Shown here: positions 25,611 through 39,043 of the stretch, piece by piece | Layout of the letters: each line of letters starts with the position of its first letter | How positions within the stretch are numbered: position 1 is the first letter of the stretch | Assembly: GCF_000247815.1 (NCBI RefSeq) | Contig: NC_021675.1 | Span: forward strand, 68,860,051 to 68,924,050 | DNA: 64,000 nt | Source of the DNA: Ficedula albicollis | Taxonomy: Eukaryota > Chordata > Aves > Passeriformes > Muscicapidae | Direction: 5' to 3' | The notes under the pieces: generated by a model | Database searches by the model: none | What the model saw: the letters and a program-made list of their open reading frames with translations, nothing else | What the model was told of the DNA's origin: nothing | Position numbers and translations under genes: made by a program

Positions 25611-25640
25611 CTTGTACCATTCTACATCTTCCTCTTCTGT
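25611..25640 (-). other. candidate 30-nt microexon
   Basis: On the minus strand, CATTGCTCCAG (acceptor) is followed by 30 nt and then by the strong donor GTAAGAAG. In the only frame that fits the length the segment reads TEEEDVEWYK, with codons starting exactly at the acceptor, so inclusion would not shift the frame. The upstream pyrimidine tract is weak. Microexons of this size are typical of vertebrate neural and muscle genes. I do not recognise the peptide, and a chance splice-like match is quite possible. Confidence 0.25.
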
Positions 25641-28608
25641 CTGGAGCAATGCTTGAAATAACTTGCCAGATTTAGATGTCTGCTATCCACAAAGCACGAA
25701 GGCAAGCTTGGAAAGGATTTGGAAAGGAGCTACAGGAGGAAAACCTGAGCGAAATAACAAAAAAAAAATTGTTTCATTTTCAAAGCTCATGTAGACAATC
25801 CAAGCTAGAAAAAAGCAAGCTCATTCCTTGAATTTTACTGGCATCCAAGGGGTCTGCAGTGTGGAAACAGTGATAAAGTCAAATTTTGTATCTATAGGTG
25901 AATTTGAGAAAACATACCTATTTTTTCTATTTATTTGTTAAACACAGAATACTCAGCATTAAATTGGAGCCTTTCAGCCAGTGATAGATGTTTCTGTAGA
26001 GTATAGGGGACAACTTGACCTAACTAGAAATTCACTACTGCATTTTCTATGTCTCAAAAACACGTGATGGACAATCCTCTTCCCACCTTTTGCCTGGGTG
26101 ACCTCTTCAGTACCTGTAAGCAAGGAGGCCAGTCAAAGGCAGGCAGTTTGAGGGAAGAGCAAGGTCATGATTGAATGGTGCAGCAACCATTCATTTAATG
26201 GGAAGGGACTGTGCCTTTGAGTTTTGAGGAAATTACTTTAGTGGGGAGGCAGCTGAGTATCTGTCCTTAATCCCCTTCTCCTCAGTCCAGAGTGGGTATG
26301 AAGCAGGAAACACTGTTCATGGTGATGAAGGAAATCTGCTCCTCAAGGCTACCCAGAAAGGCACAGCTCCACAAAACCCTTTTGCCAGAACAATAGCAAC
26401 TCAGAAACCCAAAAGATTTATTATTTAGGTACTAAAAGCAACAGCAGTGGAGACCACCAACTGGTTTCCCAATAGAATAAAACACTTAAATGTTTGTAGA
26501 AGTTAAAGCATCTCCTTTTCTGTGCTGTGCCACCACGTGGAGAGAAACATCCTTGAATCCAAACTTCACAAAGCAGATCAGCAGGTTCCATGTGAGAAAC
26601 CAGCCAATGCTTGTGCTTATTCCCTGCTGAACAACCTATCCAGCTGTTGGGAATTTAAAAAATCACCAGGGTTTTAATTGCACACCCTTGTGCCACCTTC
26701 AAGCTCCAATTCCCAGGTGAGGAAATAATCCTGGTGCTCCAGGTCCATTGCAAGGGGTCTGTAACACTGGAAAAAGGGGTTTGACAGCATTTTGGGCTGA
26801 CAGATTTGCATTCTCATAGCCAGCAGAGGGAACTGCACTCCCATCTGGAACAAGTGGAAATTTGCATCTCTTGCTTTTCTCTGTGCCCACTGTTCATCAG
26901 AACAAGGACAATCCTTAGGAAAGGAAGTAAGAATTAGAAATGGTAAATTATTATAGGACAAGGGAGAAAACCATAACATGGGAGAGGTGAAATGACAGAG
27001 AAAGGTGTTAAAATGAAGACTGGAAACATGACATTGAACAAATCTTGACATTTTATTCTTACTTTTAATTGGATCTTGTTAATTTACTTTTTATCTTATA
27101 TTATGTAACAGTTGCAAACATTTGGAGCATCAGCTCTTTGCAAACAATACAAAACAAGTGAATGCACTATTGTATTTTCTTTCCTAAACAAGGGAATATT
27201 TTCTGATTCCTGTTAGAAATTAAATATTTTGCTGCTTTTCTACAGGACCATAGTTCATTCCTGTTAAATGCAGGGTGTCTTTTTTCCTGGGAGGTGTTGA
27301 CCAGCTCTATAAACAATGGGAAACATTTGCTTCTGTATGAATGAAGGGTTATTATGAATTTTCTAAGCTGGTGGGTTTGCAAAATATGAAATACACATTA
27401 TGTCAAAACAGAGGAGATGGAGTTGTAATCACTCTGATGCGTGACACACAATTAACAATGTTTGCAAATTTGCATTTATGAATAGAATTCCAATTGAAAC
27501 GGATACCCAGGCAGTAATGAGGTTTTGAGGACACAGCCAAGGTATGTTCATACAACATAAATCAGTGAAGCATATGTGCTGAACAAACACGTGAGCAGGG
27601 ATAACACATTTCTTAATGAAAAAGTCAGAAAAATTCTGGCACGTTGAGCACTTTCATCATCAGCCTGTGTGTGCTTCTGAAAGGACCAAACCCTGGCAGC
27701 AGAACTCGGTGCTGGATCACCTTGGGGGACAGCAAACATTGCTCTGCTCGGGTGAGTTATGGAAACGTGCACAGGGTTCTCATAACTCTCCCCAGCGAGC
27801 AATCCTCAGCCATCCCTCACTGCTTATCAAATCATTCTGCCTGGAGATGGGCATGAAGGAGGGGATTAGAGCCCAGCTGACATTTGAATGTGCTGGAAAA
27901 CGTCGGTAGCTTTTTTCCTCCTCTTCCCTTTTTCTAATTTGGTGATCCTCCAATGCTTTTCCCTTCAATATTTCATCCAGACAGGTTTGGCTTTATTACA
28001 GCCTCAGGCATCCATGCATGCAGGTGTTCCTAAGTAATCCTTGGAAGTACCAAGCATGAGCATTAAGGTTTTGCCTCAGGCAAATTTGAGGAATATTTGA
28101 ATTGGGCAAGAAACAGGTATTTTTGTGAACACAGTAATGTAAAATACACATAAACTATGAACTATGAAAAGGTGCTGGAGTACTCTGGGTGCAGGATTTT
28201 CCAACCCAAGCCTACAATCTTTCTAGGGAAAAGAAAGAAAGCTAGACAGACCCTTGCCAGCTTGAAATGTGTTTCAAAGAGATCAGTAAAACAAAAAAAA
28301 AAAAAAAAGAAAGTATTTTAAAAAGTGAGCCAAAAATGCTAATTGCAGGAAAAATAGCAAAACTCAGCTGTCTATGAAAAGTAGCCTTGCAGGTTAGCAC
28401 AGGAATCAATTGTTAGCACCTCCTGCCCAGGCACATATTGATGAATTGGAGGTAAAGGATAAATTGGAGAAAAAGACAAAGAGAAAAATTATTAGTAGGG
28501 AGAAGGGACTGACTGCTGAGAGAAGAACTAATGAGATAGAGCTTGGCTAAAGGAGAGCTCAGGAAAGGAGCATAAATCTACCTGTCTGTAAGCTGAATAC
28601 CAAACCAA
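25641..28608. other. single-copy sequence, no gene assigned
   Basis: A plus-strand segment at 27659-27746 has an acceptor-like CACTTTCATCATCAG and a donor-like GGTGAGTTATG with an open frame between. It could be a pseudo-exon or a noncoding-transcript exon. Nothing else is visible. Confidence 0.35.
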
Positions 28609-28726
28609 TACCAAAGGCAGGGTTCTTAGAGTTGGATCATAGCAAAATTGGATGATCTGGGAAGGAGTACCAAAGGCAGGGTTCTTAGAGTCAGATCATA
28701 GCAAAATTGGATGATCTGGGAAGGAA
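28609..28726. repeat. 59-bp tandem duplication, two copies
   Basis: TACCAAAGGCAGGGTTCTTA and the following GGATGATCTGGGAAGGA occur at 28609 and again at 28668, with about two base differences. Confidence 0.95.
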
Positions 28727-29329
28727 AATGGGGAAAAGAGCTCACTAGAAAATGTGTGTGGAGAGTGGAAATGAATACTCTCATCAATTTTGATTGACTC
28801 TGATCTGTATCAGACCTCTTGCTTTAAACCACTGCATTTGAAACCTCTCAGTTCACTGTTTTTAAATGCCATGTTTTGACTTTATCACATTTCAAATGAT
28901 GCTTTAAGGTTTCATGTAGTTACACTTTACTGTTTACAAAACATTTTCATGTTTTTGAACTGTTTTGTTTGACCTGAAAAATGTCAGGGAGAAGGGCTTT
29001 TTATATGGTGAGAAAAACCAAACGTGTTTCCTTTCCAATCAACCTTGAATAATTCCCCTCCCCTCTGTTTGGCAACAAAACAAAACAAAAAATATCAATT
29101 ATTCACACAGTTCTACTCCTGAGGGCACAATTAAGAATAATTGGAAGAAATTAAGCAAGAGAGAATGTAGGCTTCAATAGTAGGACGAGTTTTTCTCCTG
29201 GTGAGAAACACAGGCTTGATCCTGAAAGTCACTGAGTGTTGTTTGTGAGACACTTGGTCTCGTTACAGCATCCCATGGGAGATGCCAGCAGTGATGGGGC
29301 ACTGTAAAATATCCCGAGAGAACACTTTA
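28727..29329. other. single-copy sequence, no gene seen
   Basis: AT-rich, without repeats or exon-like segments. Confidence 0.5.
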
Positions 29330-29334
29330 AAATC

Positions 29335-30312
<978 letters not shown>

Positions 30313-30751
30313 AATCACACTGGTCAGAACTGTTTGGAAACTCTCTTTGTGCCATCAGGCATCCAGGCTGTGTTATCCAAAAAGGGAGGTGACAACCCAA
30401 AATAATCTCACTTTTGTCTCTGTCTTCTACCACTGCTTTGGGCAGCAGCTTGTTTGACACCACCTATGCAGGGCTCTAAATTCTTTTTTTGCACAATCAT
30501 TGCTGTAAGAAGTCAGGCAGAATTTTTGGAGTTCCTGGATAGGCATAGAAGAATATTTTTATTTGAGGAGCTTCAGTCTAGAAGGTGTGCAGGGGGACTG
30601 GGAGTCAGATACAATTAAAGCATAGAACTATGGTATAGCATATATATGTCTAACAGTAGCAGTATATATAGCATATAACTGGAATTAATCCATCTAATTC
30701 CAACCACTGGGGATTGCAACTATTGCAACTATTGGAACCCTCCTTTGGGGG
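30313..30751. other. single-copy sequence, no gene seen
   Basis: A short doubled TTGCAACTA motif lies near 30716. Otherwise nothing is recognised. Confidence 0.5.
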
Positions 30752-30812
30752 TGGAACTAGGTGAACTTTGAGGAGCTTTCCAACCCAAAGCATTCCGTGA
30801 TGCCGTGACACA
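30752..30812 (+). mobile_element. short CR1 LINE 3' end
   Basis: GGTGGAACTAGGTGAACTTT, GAGGAGCTTTCCAACCCAAA and GCATTCCGTGATGCCGTGAC match the terminal 60 bases of a CR1 in sense. Confidence 0.75.
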
Positions 30813-30845
30813 CTCTCACTTCCACACATCATGGTTACCTGAGTT

Positions 30846-31071
30846 TTACTTCTGTAACTTTCCCTTTCCCTTTCCCTTTCCCTTTCCCTTTCCCTTTCCC
30901 TTTCCCTACTTCTGTAACTTTCCCTTTCCCTTTCCTTTCCCTTTCCCTTTCCCTTTCCCTTTCCCTTTCCCTTTCCCTTTCCCTTTCCCTTTCCCTTTCC
31001 CTTTCCCTTTCCCTTTCCCTTTCCCTTTCCCTTTCCCTTTCCCTTTCCCTTTCCCTTTCCCTTTCCCTTAT
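30846..31071. repeat. (TTTCCC)n pyrimidine array in two blocks
   Basis: ACTTCTGTAAC precedes a first block of about eight TTTCCC hexamers and occurs again at about 30908 before a second, longer block that continues to 31071. One unit near 30932 has lost a base. The strand is entirely pyrimidine with mirror symmetry, so it can in principle form triplex (H-) DNA. Confidence 0.97.
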
Positions 31072-32043
31072 CCACTCCTGTGTGTTTATACTGGAAGATA
31101 AGGGACTACCTTATAAAAATTTCCATGCCAAGTGGGTGATTTACTGATAAAACTTCCAAGTTTTTGCAGACCCTCTGACTATTGTCGCTCCTTTTCAACC
31201 ATGAGCTTGTGCAAATCTTGGCTGCTCCCTTCCCCTTAGGGGTGGGACACCACAGGAGGGTGCACTGATATTTTGTAGTGTTTTACTTTTAGCTGGGAAG
31301 TTGTGCAATATAAAGATGAGCATTTTAGGAAAGAGTGCTATATTTAGCACTAGGTTTTCCAGGCAAACAGGTAATATAAAGAAAAAAAATGGAGGTTCTT
31401 TGGCAGGGCCCATTTTCCAGACAGTTTGGATTGGCATTAATTATATTTACAGCCTTTACCAAGGGAATCTCATGTAAGGTTTTCCATTGTTTTGTGGGAG
31501 TGACAGATGCAGGGTGTCCAGCCTTACTCAATATTATCTCCCTTACTGCCCCTCCATCTTCTGGAATTTCAGTGCAGTGAAATGATTTATTAACATTCAC
31601 AGCAACTTTTCAGCTGCTCCTCTGCCAGATCCATCAGAGTCTCCTGGAAGTTGTCTGGACTGGCTGATCATGAGAAGGGAGGATTTTGGTAGGTTTTCTT
31701 CTTTATTGCTTGATTTACTAAACCACTTATAAACACTGCTGTCATCACTCAAAGTACGGAACAGCCTCTTGTAATTTTCCAGGCTGGAAGGGTTTGGGGA
31801 GTACTCTTGATATTCTGTGATATTGCTCATAATGGTTATCCTTGTCTCCTGCAAAGGTTTCTACTACTAATAAGAATTCTTTTGCTCTAAATATATTTTA
31901 AATTTTCTGTGACACTGCTTACAATGGCTTTTACCCTCAGATCATCAGCTTCTCTTGTCAGTTAATCTCAGAATTTCTTGGTCATAGAAGATGCCATTTA
32001 TTTTCATTTCTTAAAGTTTTAAGTTTTCCTCGTTTTTATCTTT
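31072..32043. other. single-copy sequence, no gene seen
   Basis: Frames at 31195-31600 overlap on both strands. No exon or repeat is recognised. Confidence 0.5.
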
Positions 32044-32080
32044 GTTTTTGTTTGTTTGTTTGTTTGTTTGTTTTTTTCCA
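32044..32080. repeat. (TTTG)n microsatellite
   Basis: About six TTTG units followed by a short T-run. It lies directly before the 454-bp duplicated unit. Confidence 0.9.
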
Positions 32081-32988
32081 GTTTCTGCTTTTCTTTCTCT
32101 CACTGAAATGAGTGTTCAGTTTATTTGTATTTGATATTGGTGGGTTTTCTGGACTTTGAATCTATACATTAAAAGAAAATCTGACTTTTCCATCCCCTGT
32201 TTTTTATTCCTGCCTCTGTTAGCTCATTGGGAAATCACTCTGTTGAATGACTAAGTGAAAATATTGCTGCTTAGGCCTGTCCTCTATTTCTCCTGCATAT
32301 AATCAGGTTGTGACCGCTGGTGCCTTAGCAACCACCATTTTCTAGTCCAGTGATTAATTCATTTTCAGTCATCATGCCCAGATCCCCAAAAGAGTTATCT
32401 TGCATTCTGTGTGGCACATTTTCTTCGAAAATTCAGGTTATTCTGGTGGAAGCAGGCTAGATGATATTGAATTAACAGCAGAGGAGGAGACATCAAGAAA
32501 CTCACTTTATGTTTAAATCAGCACTTCACAGAGAGTTTCTGCTTTTCTTTCTCTCACTGAGATGAGTGTTCAGTTTATTTGTATTTGATATTGGTGGGTT
32601 TTCTGGACTTTGAATCTATACATTAAAAGAAAATCTGACTTTTCCATCCCCTGTTTTTTATTCCTGCCTCTGTTAGCTCATTGGGAAATCACTCTGTTGA
32701 ATGACTAAGTGAAAATATTGCTGCTTAGGCCTGTCCTCTATTTCTCCTGCATATAATCAGGTTGTGACCGCTGGTGCCTTAGCAACCACCATTTTCTAGT
32801 CCAGTGATTAATTCATTTTCACTCATCATGCCCAGATCCCCAAAAGAGTGATCTTGCATTCTGTGTGGCACATTTTCTTCGAAAATTCAGGTTATTCTGG
32901 TGGAAGCAGGCTAGATGATATTGAATTAACAGCAGAGGAGGAGACATCAAGAAACTCACTTTATGTTTAAATCAGCACTTCACAGAGA
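32081..32988. repeat. 454-bp tandem duplication, two copies
   Basis: Positions 32081-32534 are repeated directly at 32535-32988. I saw about three or four substitutions, for example GAAATGAG/GAGATGAG, TTCAGTCATC/TTCACTCATC and GAGTTATC/GAGTGATC. The two copies abut exactly at CACAGAGA/GTTTCTGC. No coding frame or known transposon is contained. Confidence 0.97.
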
Positions 32989-35265
32989 AAAATAAAAATG
33001 GGGGGAAATGGGGAGGTTTGAAAGTCTCACAAAGGATGCTCAGAATGGAGGCCAGGAATAAATACAGCAAAAATAAATCAAATCTTCTCAACTGGCCCAC
33101 ACATCAGTTCAGGGAGGTGCACAGAAATACTTTAGCAAGTGAGATGTATTTAATAAAGATGGTCCCCAAACATCTGGAAAGCCTTTTTAGTTCAGCAAGC
33201 TATTGGGATGTGAATGTGTATTTATTTGGTCTGCCTCTAAGTATTTCCAAAGAGCCAACATTTAAGAGTCCATTCTAAGACAAAACCCATCTGTTCCTCC
33301 AACAGTTTTAAAAAACAGTTTACTTTCTCTAAAATTAACTTGTCTGACACATTGTCATGCTTGGTTACTACAGCAACAGCAGCAACAGCCATGCCACGGG
33401 ATATTCATTTTATCTGAATTTTTACCACCTAACTTTTTACTTGTATGTGTGTAGATGTGTGTGTGTGCAATTCAGAGTTCTGCACCAAGCTCCCAGCCAG
33501 CTGAAAATACCCTTTTTTTTTTTTTTTCACTGACAGGCCTCAATAAAAACACCCATATCAATATTTCAATCCTGAGATTTACCTTTTTATCTAGATACAA
33601 CCAGCAGTGTTAGTTTTCTATAGACAAAATGTGCAAAATATGCAACCCAGATTCACTGGGTTTCACATCCCAGTTCTGACACCCCCACAGCACTTTGGAC
33701 AAGATCATGGGGCTGAGGATGTGGGAAAATGTTTTTGTGACACCACAGCAACCCAGATTGGAGCTAAGAGCATTTTTACCAGTGTTTTTCCATTTCCTGC
33801 TTTGGGAAATTTCAAAATGGAATTAGTTCTAATGGGGTCTGCTTTACAACAGGAGCTCAGAGGCTTTATCATTATAACATCACCATTGCAACAGTGCAGG
33901 GAAACTGTGGATTTCAACAACCTGCCTCAAAAATATGTGTGAGATCTTTCCTTGTCCTCCCTTCCCCCTGTCATTTCACCATCTGCCATCCACATCCACG
34001 AAGCAAAGCAAAGCCAGACTCGTCTTCTCCTGGTCATTTTATAGAGCTGGGGATTGCAATGCAGGCAAAGCAGGAAAAAAAATCTGCCATCATTTGTAAA
34101 GCCTTGTAAAGGTGAGCTTAAGATTTCATTTAAGATGACAGAGAAGTAAAGGGTATATTCAGCTTTGGTCTTTCAAAGCTGTCAGTCTGTTGGATGGCCC
34201 TAGAAAGCCTCAACCTGCGAGAACTAGAGTCAAAAAGAAAAAAATCAATGAGAAGAAATTATGCTGGCAGTATCAGAATCGATAATTATTTGAAAGATCT
34301 CTTCCTTGCCCAGGAAAAGTGGGAACCAAAGGAAGAGAATGACTTGGGCGACCTGCCCACCACAAAAGAAGGGAGGAGAACTGGAAAAGCTCCTTAGATC
34401 CCATGAAACACTATCCATCAAAACTTGGAGAGCCTGTCAGTGAAGTGCCAGGAAAGGGGGTTGTGAATTAATACCTTCTGCATAATTTACAGAGTGGTGT
34501 TAAATAAATGCTTTCATAGCTTGCATGTTCTAGTGGATGTTTCTTCCTTGCTGATGTGCATTTTTTTTCAGTTGAATCAATTTTATCATAAAGTTAGCAC
34601 AGGCTGCCAAAATTAAAAAGTTTAAAATAATAATAAAAAAACATTGTTTTGCTTCACTTACTGACTAAACCCCTCCCTGCAACAACATTACTGAGAAACC
34701 CCACCCTCACAAAGGGTTTCTCCTCTTTTCCAGTCATTTGTGCTCTCTGAATGATGTCCAGGAGGAAGATTGGTGTTAAATATTAACTGGGTATTGCAGA
34801 ACAAAATCTGGAAATGCAGAACAAGTGTAAAACCGAATAAATCCTGTTCTTATAGCGAGCCAACACAAGAGGGTGGTAGAAGCATGTCTGGAAAGCTTTT
34901 GGCTGCCATGGAAACATCTGAGGCTGGGGAACTGCAGCTGTGGTGTGCATCCATGGATTTGTGCCTGAGCTCTTTATCAGCGTTCCAGCTGGGAGATGAG
35001 ACACCCTGAGTCAGGATCCACGAAGCAAATGCCAAGAAGTCTCCTCCAGGAAGGAAAGGATGAAGCTCTGTCTGAGCAGGACCAGGCAGAGCAGACCAAA
35101 CAGCCAGGTGATGAATAAAAAGGAAAATAAGGTGTTGCAGATGGGGTGATGCATCACTTGTAGGAGGTGGAGCACTTCCTTAAAATGAGGGCAGCCCACT
35201 TCCAGCTGCAGGCAGGTTAGGAAGGATCTCCTTGGGATGCTCAGCCAGCAGTAAATGACAACTTG
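32989..35265. other. single-copy sequence, no gene assigned
   Basis: A plus frame at 34194-34397 is lysine- and glutamate-rich but lacks splice or start support. A (GT)n stretch lies near 33447-33470 and a T-run near 33511-33527. Confidence 0.4.
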
Positions 35266-35845
35266 GGCTAGAACCCAGAAACCTGGGAGTTTTCAGCTTT
35301 CTGTTCTTTCTGGCACTGACCCCCAGGAGAACACTGCTTTTCACCTGAGGCCTTGCAGAAGGATTCCAAATTTGAGTGATGGAGTTAAAATCACAGGTGT
35401 GTAGTTAAATAAAAGTGTGTGATTCCACATGGTGAAGGGTTTGGAATTTGAGGGTTTTATAATATAGTGATAGGTATGGGAAAAGATGGAGGGATTTGGG
35501 TGGTGTCTCTGTCTTCTCCATGATTTCAGGCAGTAGTTTCTGGTTGGACAGTTGGTGCTGCACTGAGGGTCACAGGAGTTTGGTTATTGAGTCAAAAGTA
35601 TAAATAATATAGGTGTTAATTTTTTATTGGACTGTTTAGCTTTAAAAGACCTTGTAACTAAATTCTCCTCCATTTTGCTCACTTTTAGCTGGTAGCTGGA
35701 AATGTTGCAGGACTCTCTGTACTTTAGATAAGATTTAATAAACAGCCAAGTCCAAACGTGAGAAATTAGTCTCCTTTGTGTTTTTAATCCTGACTTTGAG
35801 TGAAGACAGAAGAAAATGAAGACAAGCCACTGATTAGGTGGTGCA
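35266..35845 (+). mobile_element. solo LTR of an endogenous retrovirus, second LTR family (copy A)
   Basis: This segment aligns over about 580 bases with 55051-55674. Shared blocks include CTGGGAGTTTT, GGTGAAGGGTTTGGAATTTG, GTCAAAAGTATAAATAAT and TAAAAGACC. It has a TATA-like TATAAAT near 35600 and a polyadenylation signal AATAAA at 35737-35742, spaced as in an LTR promoter and R region. It ends near GGTGGTGCA. The exact ends and a target-site duplication could not be fixed. No internal viral genes are attached. Confidence 0.75.
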
Positions 35846-36734
35846 GTTACCACATTTACATCTGCCACTGGAGCTGCCAGTACCTACAGTTCTTGCTCCA
35901 TGATATTCAGTTGACCCCTTCTGAAACCAGACTGGAGCAAAACCAGGAATTCAAATGTCCCAGGTCATCCTGTTACAGCTGGATCCCCTGAGTGCCTGTT
36001 CCCTGCTCCAGAAACCAGAGAGAACTCGCTTTTTATCATCTCCTACATCCCAGCTGTGCATAGAGCCTTGTTTTGAAATGCCCTGTTCCCCTTGAAATTA
36101 AATATTGTCCCTTCAAACCCCAGTTGTGGTCACAAGGTCACATTACCTGTAGTGTAAATGGTGGGTGCCTTCTGCCAGTGAGATAATTCTTGGATGTCCC
36201 TCCCAAAGGATGTCGCGCTGCCACTGGAGACAGAAACAACACTGAGTCACCACACACTGTGTTGAATTTTAATACAGCAGACAAGGGGGAGGTTGGGTGC
36301 TGGGATAAAAGTCTGTAGCAGTGCTGTTTTCCTAAAAAATATAATTCTGCTTGATCTGTGTGAGGAAAGGGTGGCCCTCAGCTGGCAGGAGGGAGCACAA
36401 TTCCACAGCTGACAGCAGAATTCCCCTGTCCTGCACAGCCTGGGAACAGCCCATCAACCTTTCCCACATCCCAAATCAGAAGAACATTTTAAAATGCAGT
36501 TGTAATTTTCTACTTGAGAACTTTTTCCAGCTGGGCACCTGTCTCAGTAGTTTTCTCCTCTCAACTTAAGCAGTAGAAGAACTGCAAATTGATTTTATCA
36601 GGATTTAATTAAATTTGTGCTGTGACCTGCAATGCTGTGTAACCCACATGAGTGAAATCTCTGACTGCAGCAGGGCTGAGCACGGACATGAGGGTTTGTT
36701 ATTGGGACCTTCTTGCAATCAACAGGGCCCAGAT
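35846..36734. other. single-copy sequence, no gene seen
   Basis: Nothing is recognised. Confidence 0.5.
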
Positions 36735-36940
36735 TTATTCAGGATAGTCCTAGGCAAATGAAATTATTTCTCTGCCTGCTCCTGGGCAAATGAAATTATT
36801 TCTCTGCCTGCATCCTGTCAATTTATTCAGGATAGTCCTGGGCAAATGAAATTATTTCTCTGCCTGCTCCTAGGCAAATGAAATTATTTCTCTGCCTGCT
36901 CCTGGGCAAATGAAATTATTTCTCTGCCTGCATCCTGTCC
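36735..36940. repeat. minisatellite with 32-bp units in a higher-order arrangement
   Basis: Five copies of a unit reading CCTRGGCAAATGAAATTATT then TCTCTGCCTGC start at 36749, 36781, 36837, 36869 and 36901. Copies 2 and 5 are followed by ATCCTGTC. The lead-in TTTATTCAGGATAGT occurs twice, before copy 1 and before copy 3. This implies one round of unit duplication and then duplication of the whole block. Confidence 0.95.
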
Positions 36941-37306
36941 ACTGCAACCTGAGCACATGAGGCAGATTGAATAATGTATTCAGAACCTCAAATAATCTGC
37001 ACCAACCTTAGAGCTCAGAGTGGGATTCCCAAGGGAAGTTCTTCGGTGTCAGGGCAATTACCAAGACTGTTCTCCATGGCAGCATCTCCTTCCCCCATGA
37101 AAACTCAGGGACAAATCAATGGATGTTGTGAATTCTCTGGAACTGAGATTTTGATTTTGCAGTGCAAGCCATTGACTCCTGACTGTTTACAACAGTAATT
37201 AGCTTAATTACCATCACTGCAGCATTAAGCAGACATTTTAAGTGTCAAAAAAAAGGGATTTTTTAAAAAGAAATTGTATCATAGCTGTATTCAAATAAGA
37301 CAGGTA

Positions 37307-37374
37307 TTCAGTACAATTCACCTTGATGTGAAAGCAGCAGTTCAGTACAATTCACCTTGATGTAAAAGCAGCAG
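37307..37374. repeat. 34-bp tandem duplication, two copies
   Basis: TTCAGTACAATTCACCTTGA followed by TGTRAAAGCAGCAG occurs at 37307 and 37341 with one base difference. Confidence 0.95.
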
Positions 37375-38649
37375 TCAGTCTGATTTCAATGCCAAACTCA
37401 CTGAATTCATGTCCTTATGTTTTTTTTTTTTCCCCACTTACTTTTCAAAACTCAGTCCACTGTACAATTGCCTGCACTTCCTTTGGGATGAAGTTTCATT
37501 TCCAGAGGAGGAAAAGAAGATTCTGATCACTGTGCTCACCCTGGAGTGCTGAGGGTACTTCCAATCACCCTGAGCCACTGGAGACATCTGGCAACTTGAA
37601 AAGCAAGGCTGGTGCCTTGGGGTGGATTCCATAGTCTGTGGAAAATAAAGCAGAGTCCAGGAAAAGGCTTTTCCAGCCTGAACAGTTCTGGGATTCTGTT
37701 AATCCATGTGGGACTCAGCTGCCCCTGGCTAACCACAACTCACTGAGACTCTCATCAAGGGGTGTGGCACTGCAAAATTTAGGGGCAAAGTCAACACCAG
37801 GATTTGTGGGGTCACTGGAGATGGATGGGCACTACTGACAGGGAGAGGGTTGTTTAATCCTAAAGCTTTTTCCATGAAGCACCTTTGGATGTGTGACAAC
37901 TACAGAGGGAACCTATATTACATTACAGTAATGCAATTTGTATTGCTGGTATTCAACCAAAAAAAGAGATATAAGAATAAGAAACTCTATGAATGAACAT
38001 CAACATGTTGTGTGATTCACTTCAATGATTTAGCAATATTCATAAATACTTCTAAAAAATAGTCATGTCTCATGTAGGTCATTGATTTCACCCTAGTCCC
38101 TACAAAGCATTTGGAATTTCCACAACATTCCTAGGGGAAAATATGATATTGAAAAGCTGAAAGATGTTTTCCAGCAGATCTTCTACTCTCAGTCCCTGCC
38201 AACCAAAGAGAATCCGATTTGGAAAGGTGTCTATAAATTGGAAACTGGCAAGGAGGTTCATATGGTGCTTAAAGCAAACATTTTGAAATTGTAATGCTGT
38301 ATTATCTGCTTCAATATGGATTTCACTGCCCAGTTTCAGGCATTTCACTTTGAAAGCATTAGCTGAAATGTAGAAACTCAGTCTCAATCACAGCTAATGA
38401 AGAATAAAAAAATTCCACTGAATAATTCACAGACATTTTATGTACTGAATCAGGAAAAACAATTTGAGCAGTGCAAAATGAAACAAAAATGTTTAAAAAG
38501 AATTACCTGAGAAATCAATAAAAACACCCAGTATTTATCCACAACTATTTAATTTCATTTAATAGCATTTTTAATCAAAAGAAGCCTTTATATAATTCTG
38601 TACAAAAAGGCATTGAAAATTAAAATTATGCTGGGACATAAAACCTTAC
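37375..38649. other. single-copy sequence, possible CR1 remnant near 37665-37705
   Basis: CTTTTCCAGCCTGAACAGTT followed by CTGGGATTCTG faintly resembles a decayed CR1 tail. Otherwise nothing is recognised. Confidence 0.3.
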
Positions 38650-38689
38650 CTTGATGTTGGGACATTTTTAATCTATTTCCAGCTTGCCC
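38650..38689 (-). other. candidate 40-nt exon
   Basis: On the minus strand an acceptor-like GTGTCTATTTCCAG is followed by 40 nt and a donor-like GTAAGG. Only one frame is open and it reads GQAGNRLKMSQHQ. The peptide is not recognised, and a segment this short carries little information. Confidence 0.15.
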
Positions 38690-39043
38690 CTGGAAATAGA
38701 CACTGGCTAATATTCAACACCTTTGTGCTTTAGCATCTCTAGCTCTGAAATCAAAATAATATTGTTTCTGACTTACCCAATTGAAATTTTATTTATCAAG
38801 ATGTTGAAAGGATTTCAGGATCTCCATACAGAAAAGCGAAATATTTTCACTGTCACTGTGAAAACCCCATCCTGCACATTCCTACCTGCTTATATGGAGT
38901 ACAGCTGTAGTTTTTTTTTAAATAATAATTATTTATGTGTTGCCTTGGTGTAAATGGCTTTGCATGAGCAGCTGAGCACAAATTCGTGGCACTGCTTGGT
39001 TTGGCTCGGTTGTGAATACTTAAAGAGTCATTTAGGATTTATG

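Noticed and set aside
30650..31101. KGKG / FPFP repeat proteins
   Set aside because: They come from the (TTTCCC)n array.
34194..34397. 67-codon charged plus-strand frame
   Set aside because: Considered as a LINE or retroviral remnant, but no motif matched well enough.
36735..36940. CRISPR-like repeat array
   Set aside because: The spacers are not unique, units are directly adjacent and the genome is vertebrate; it is a minisatellite.
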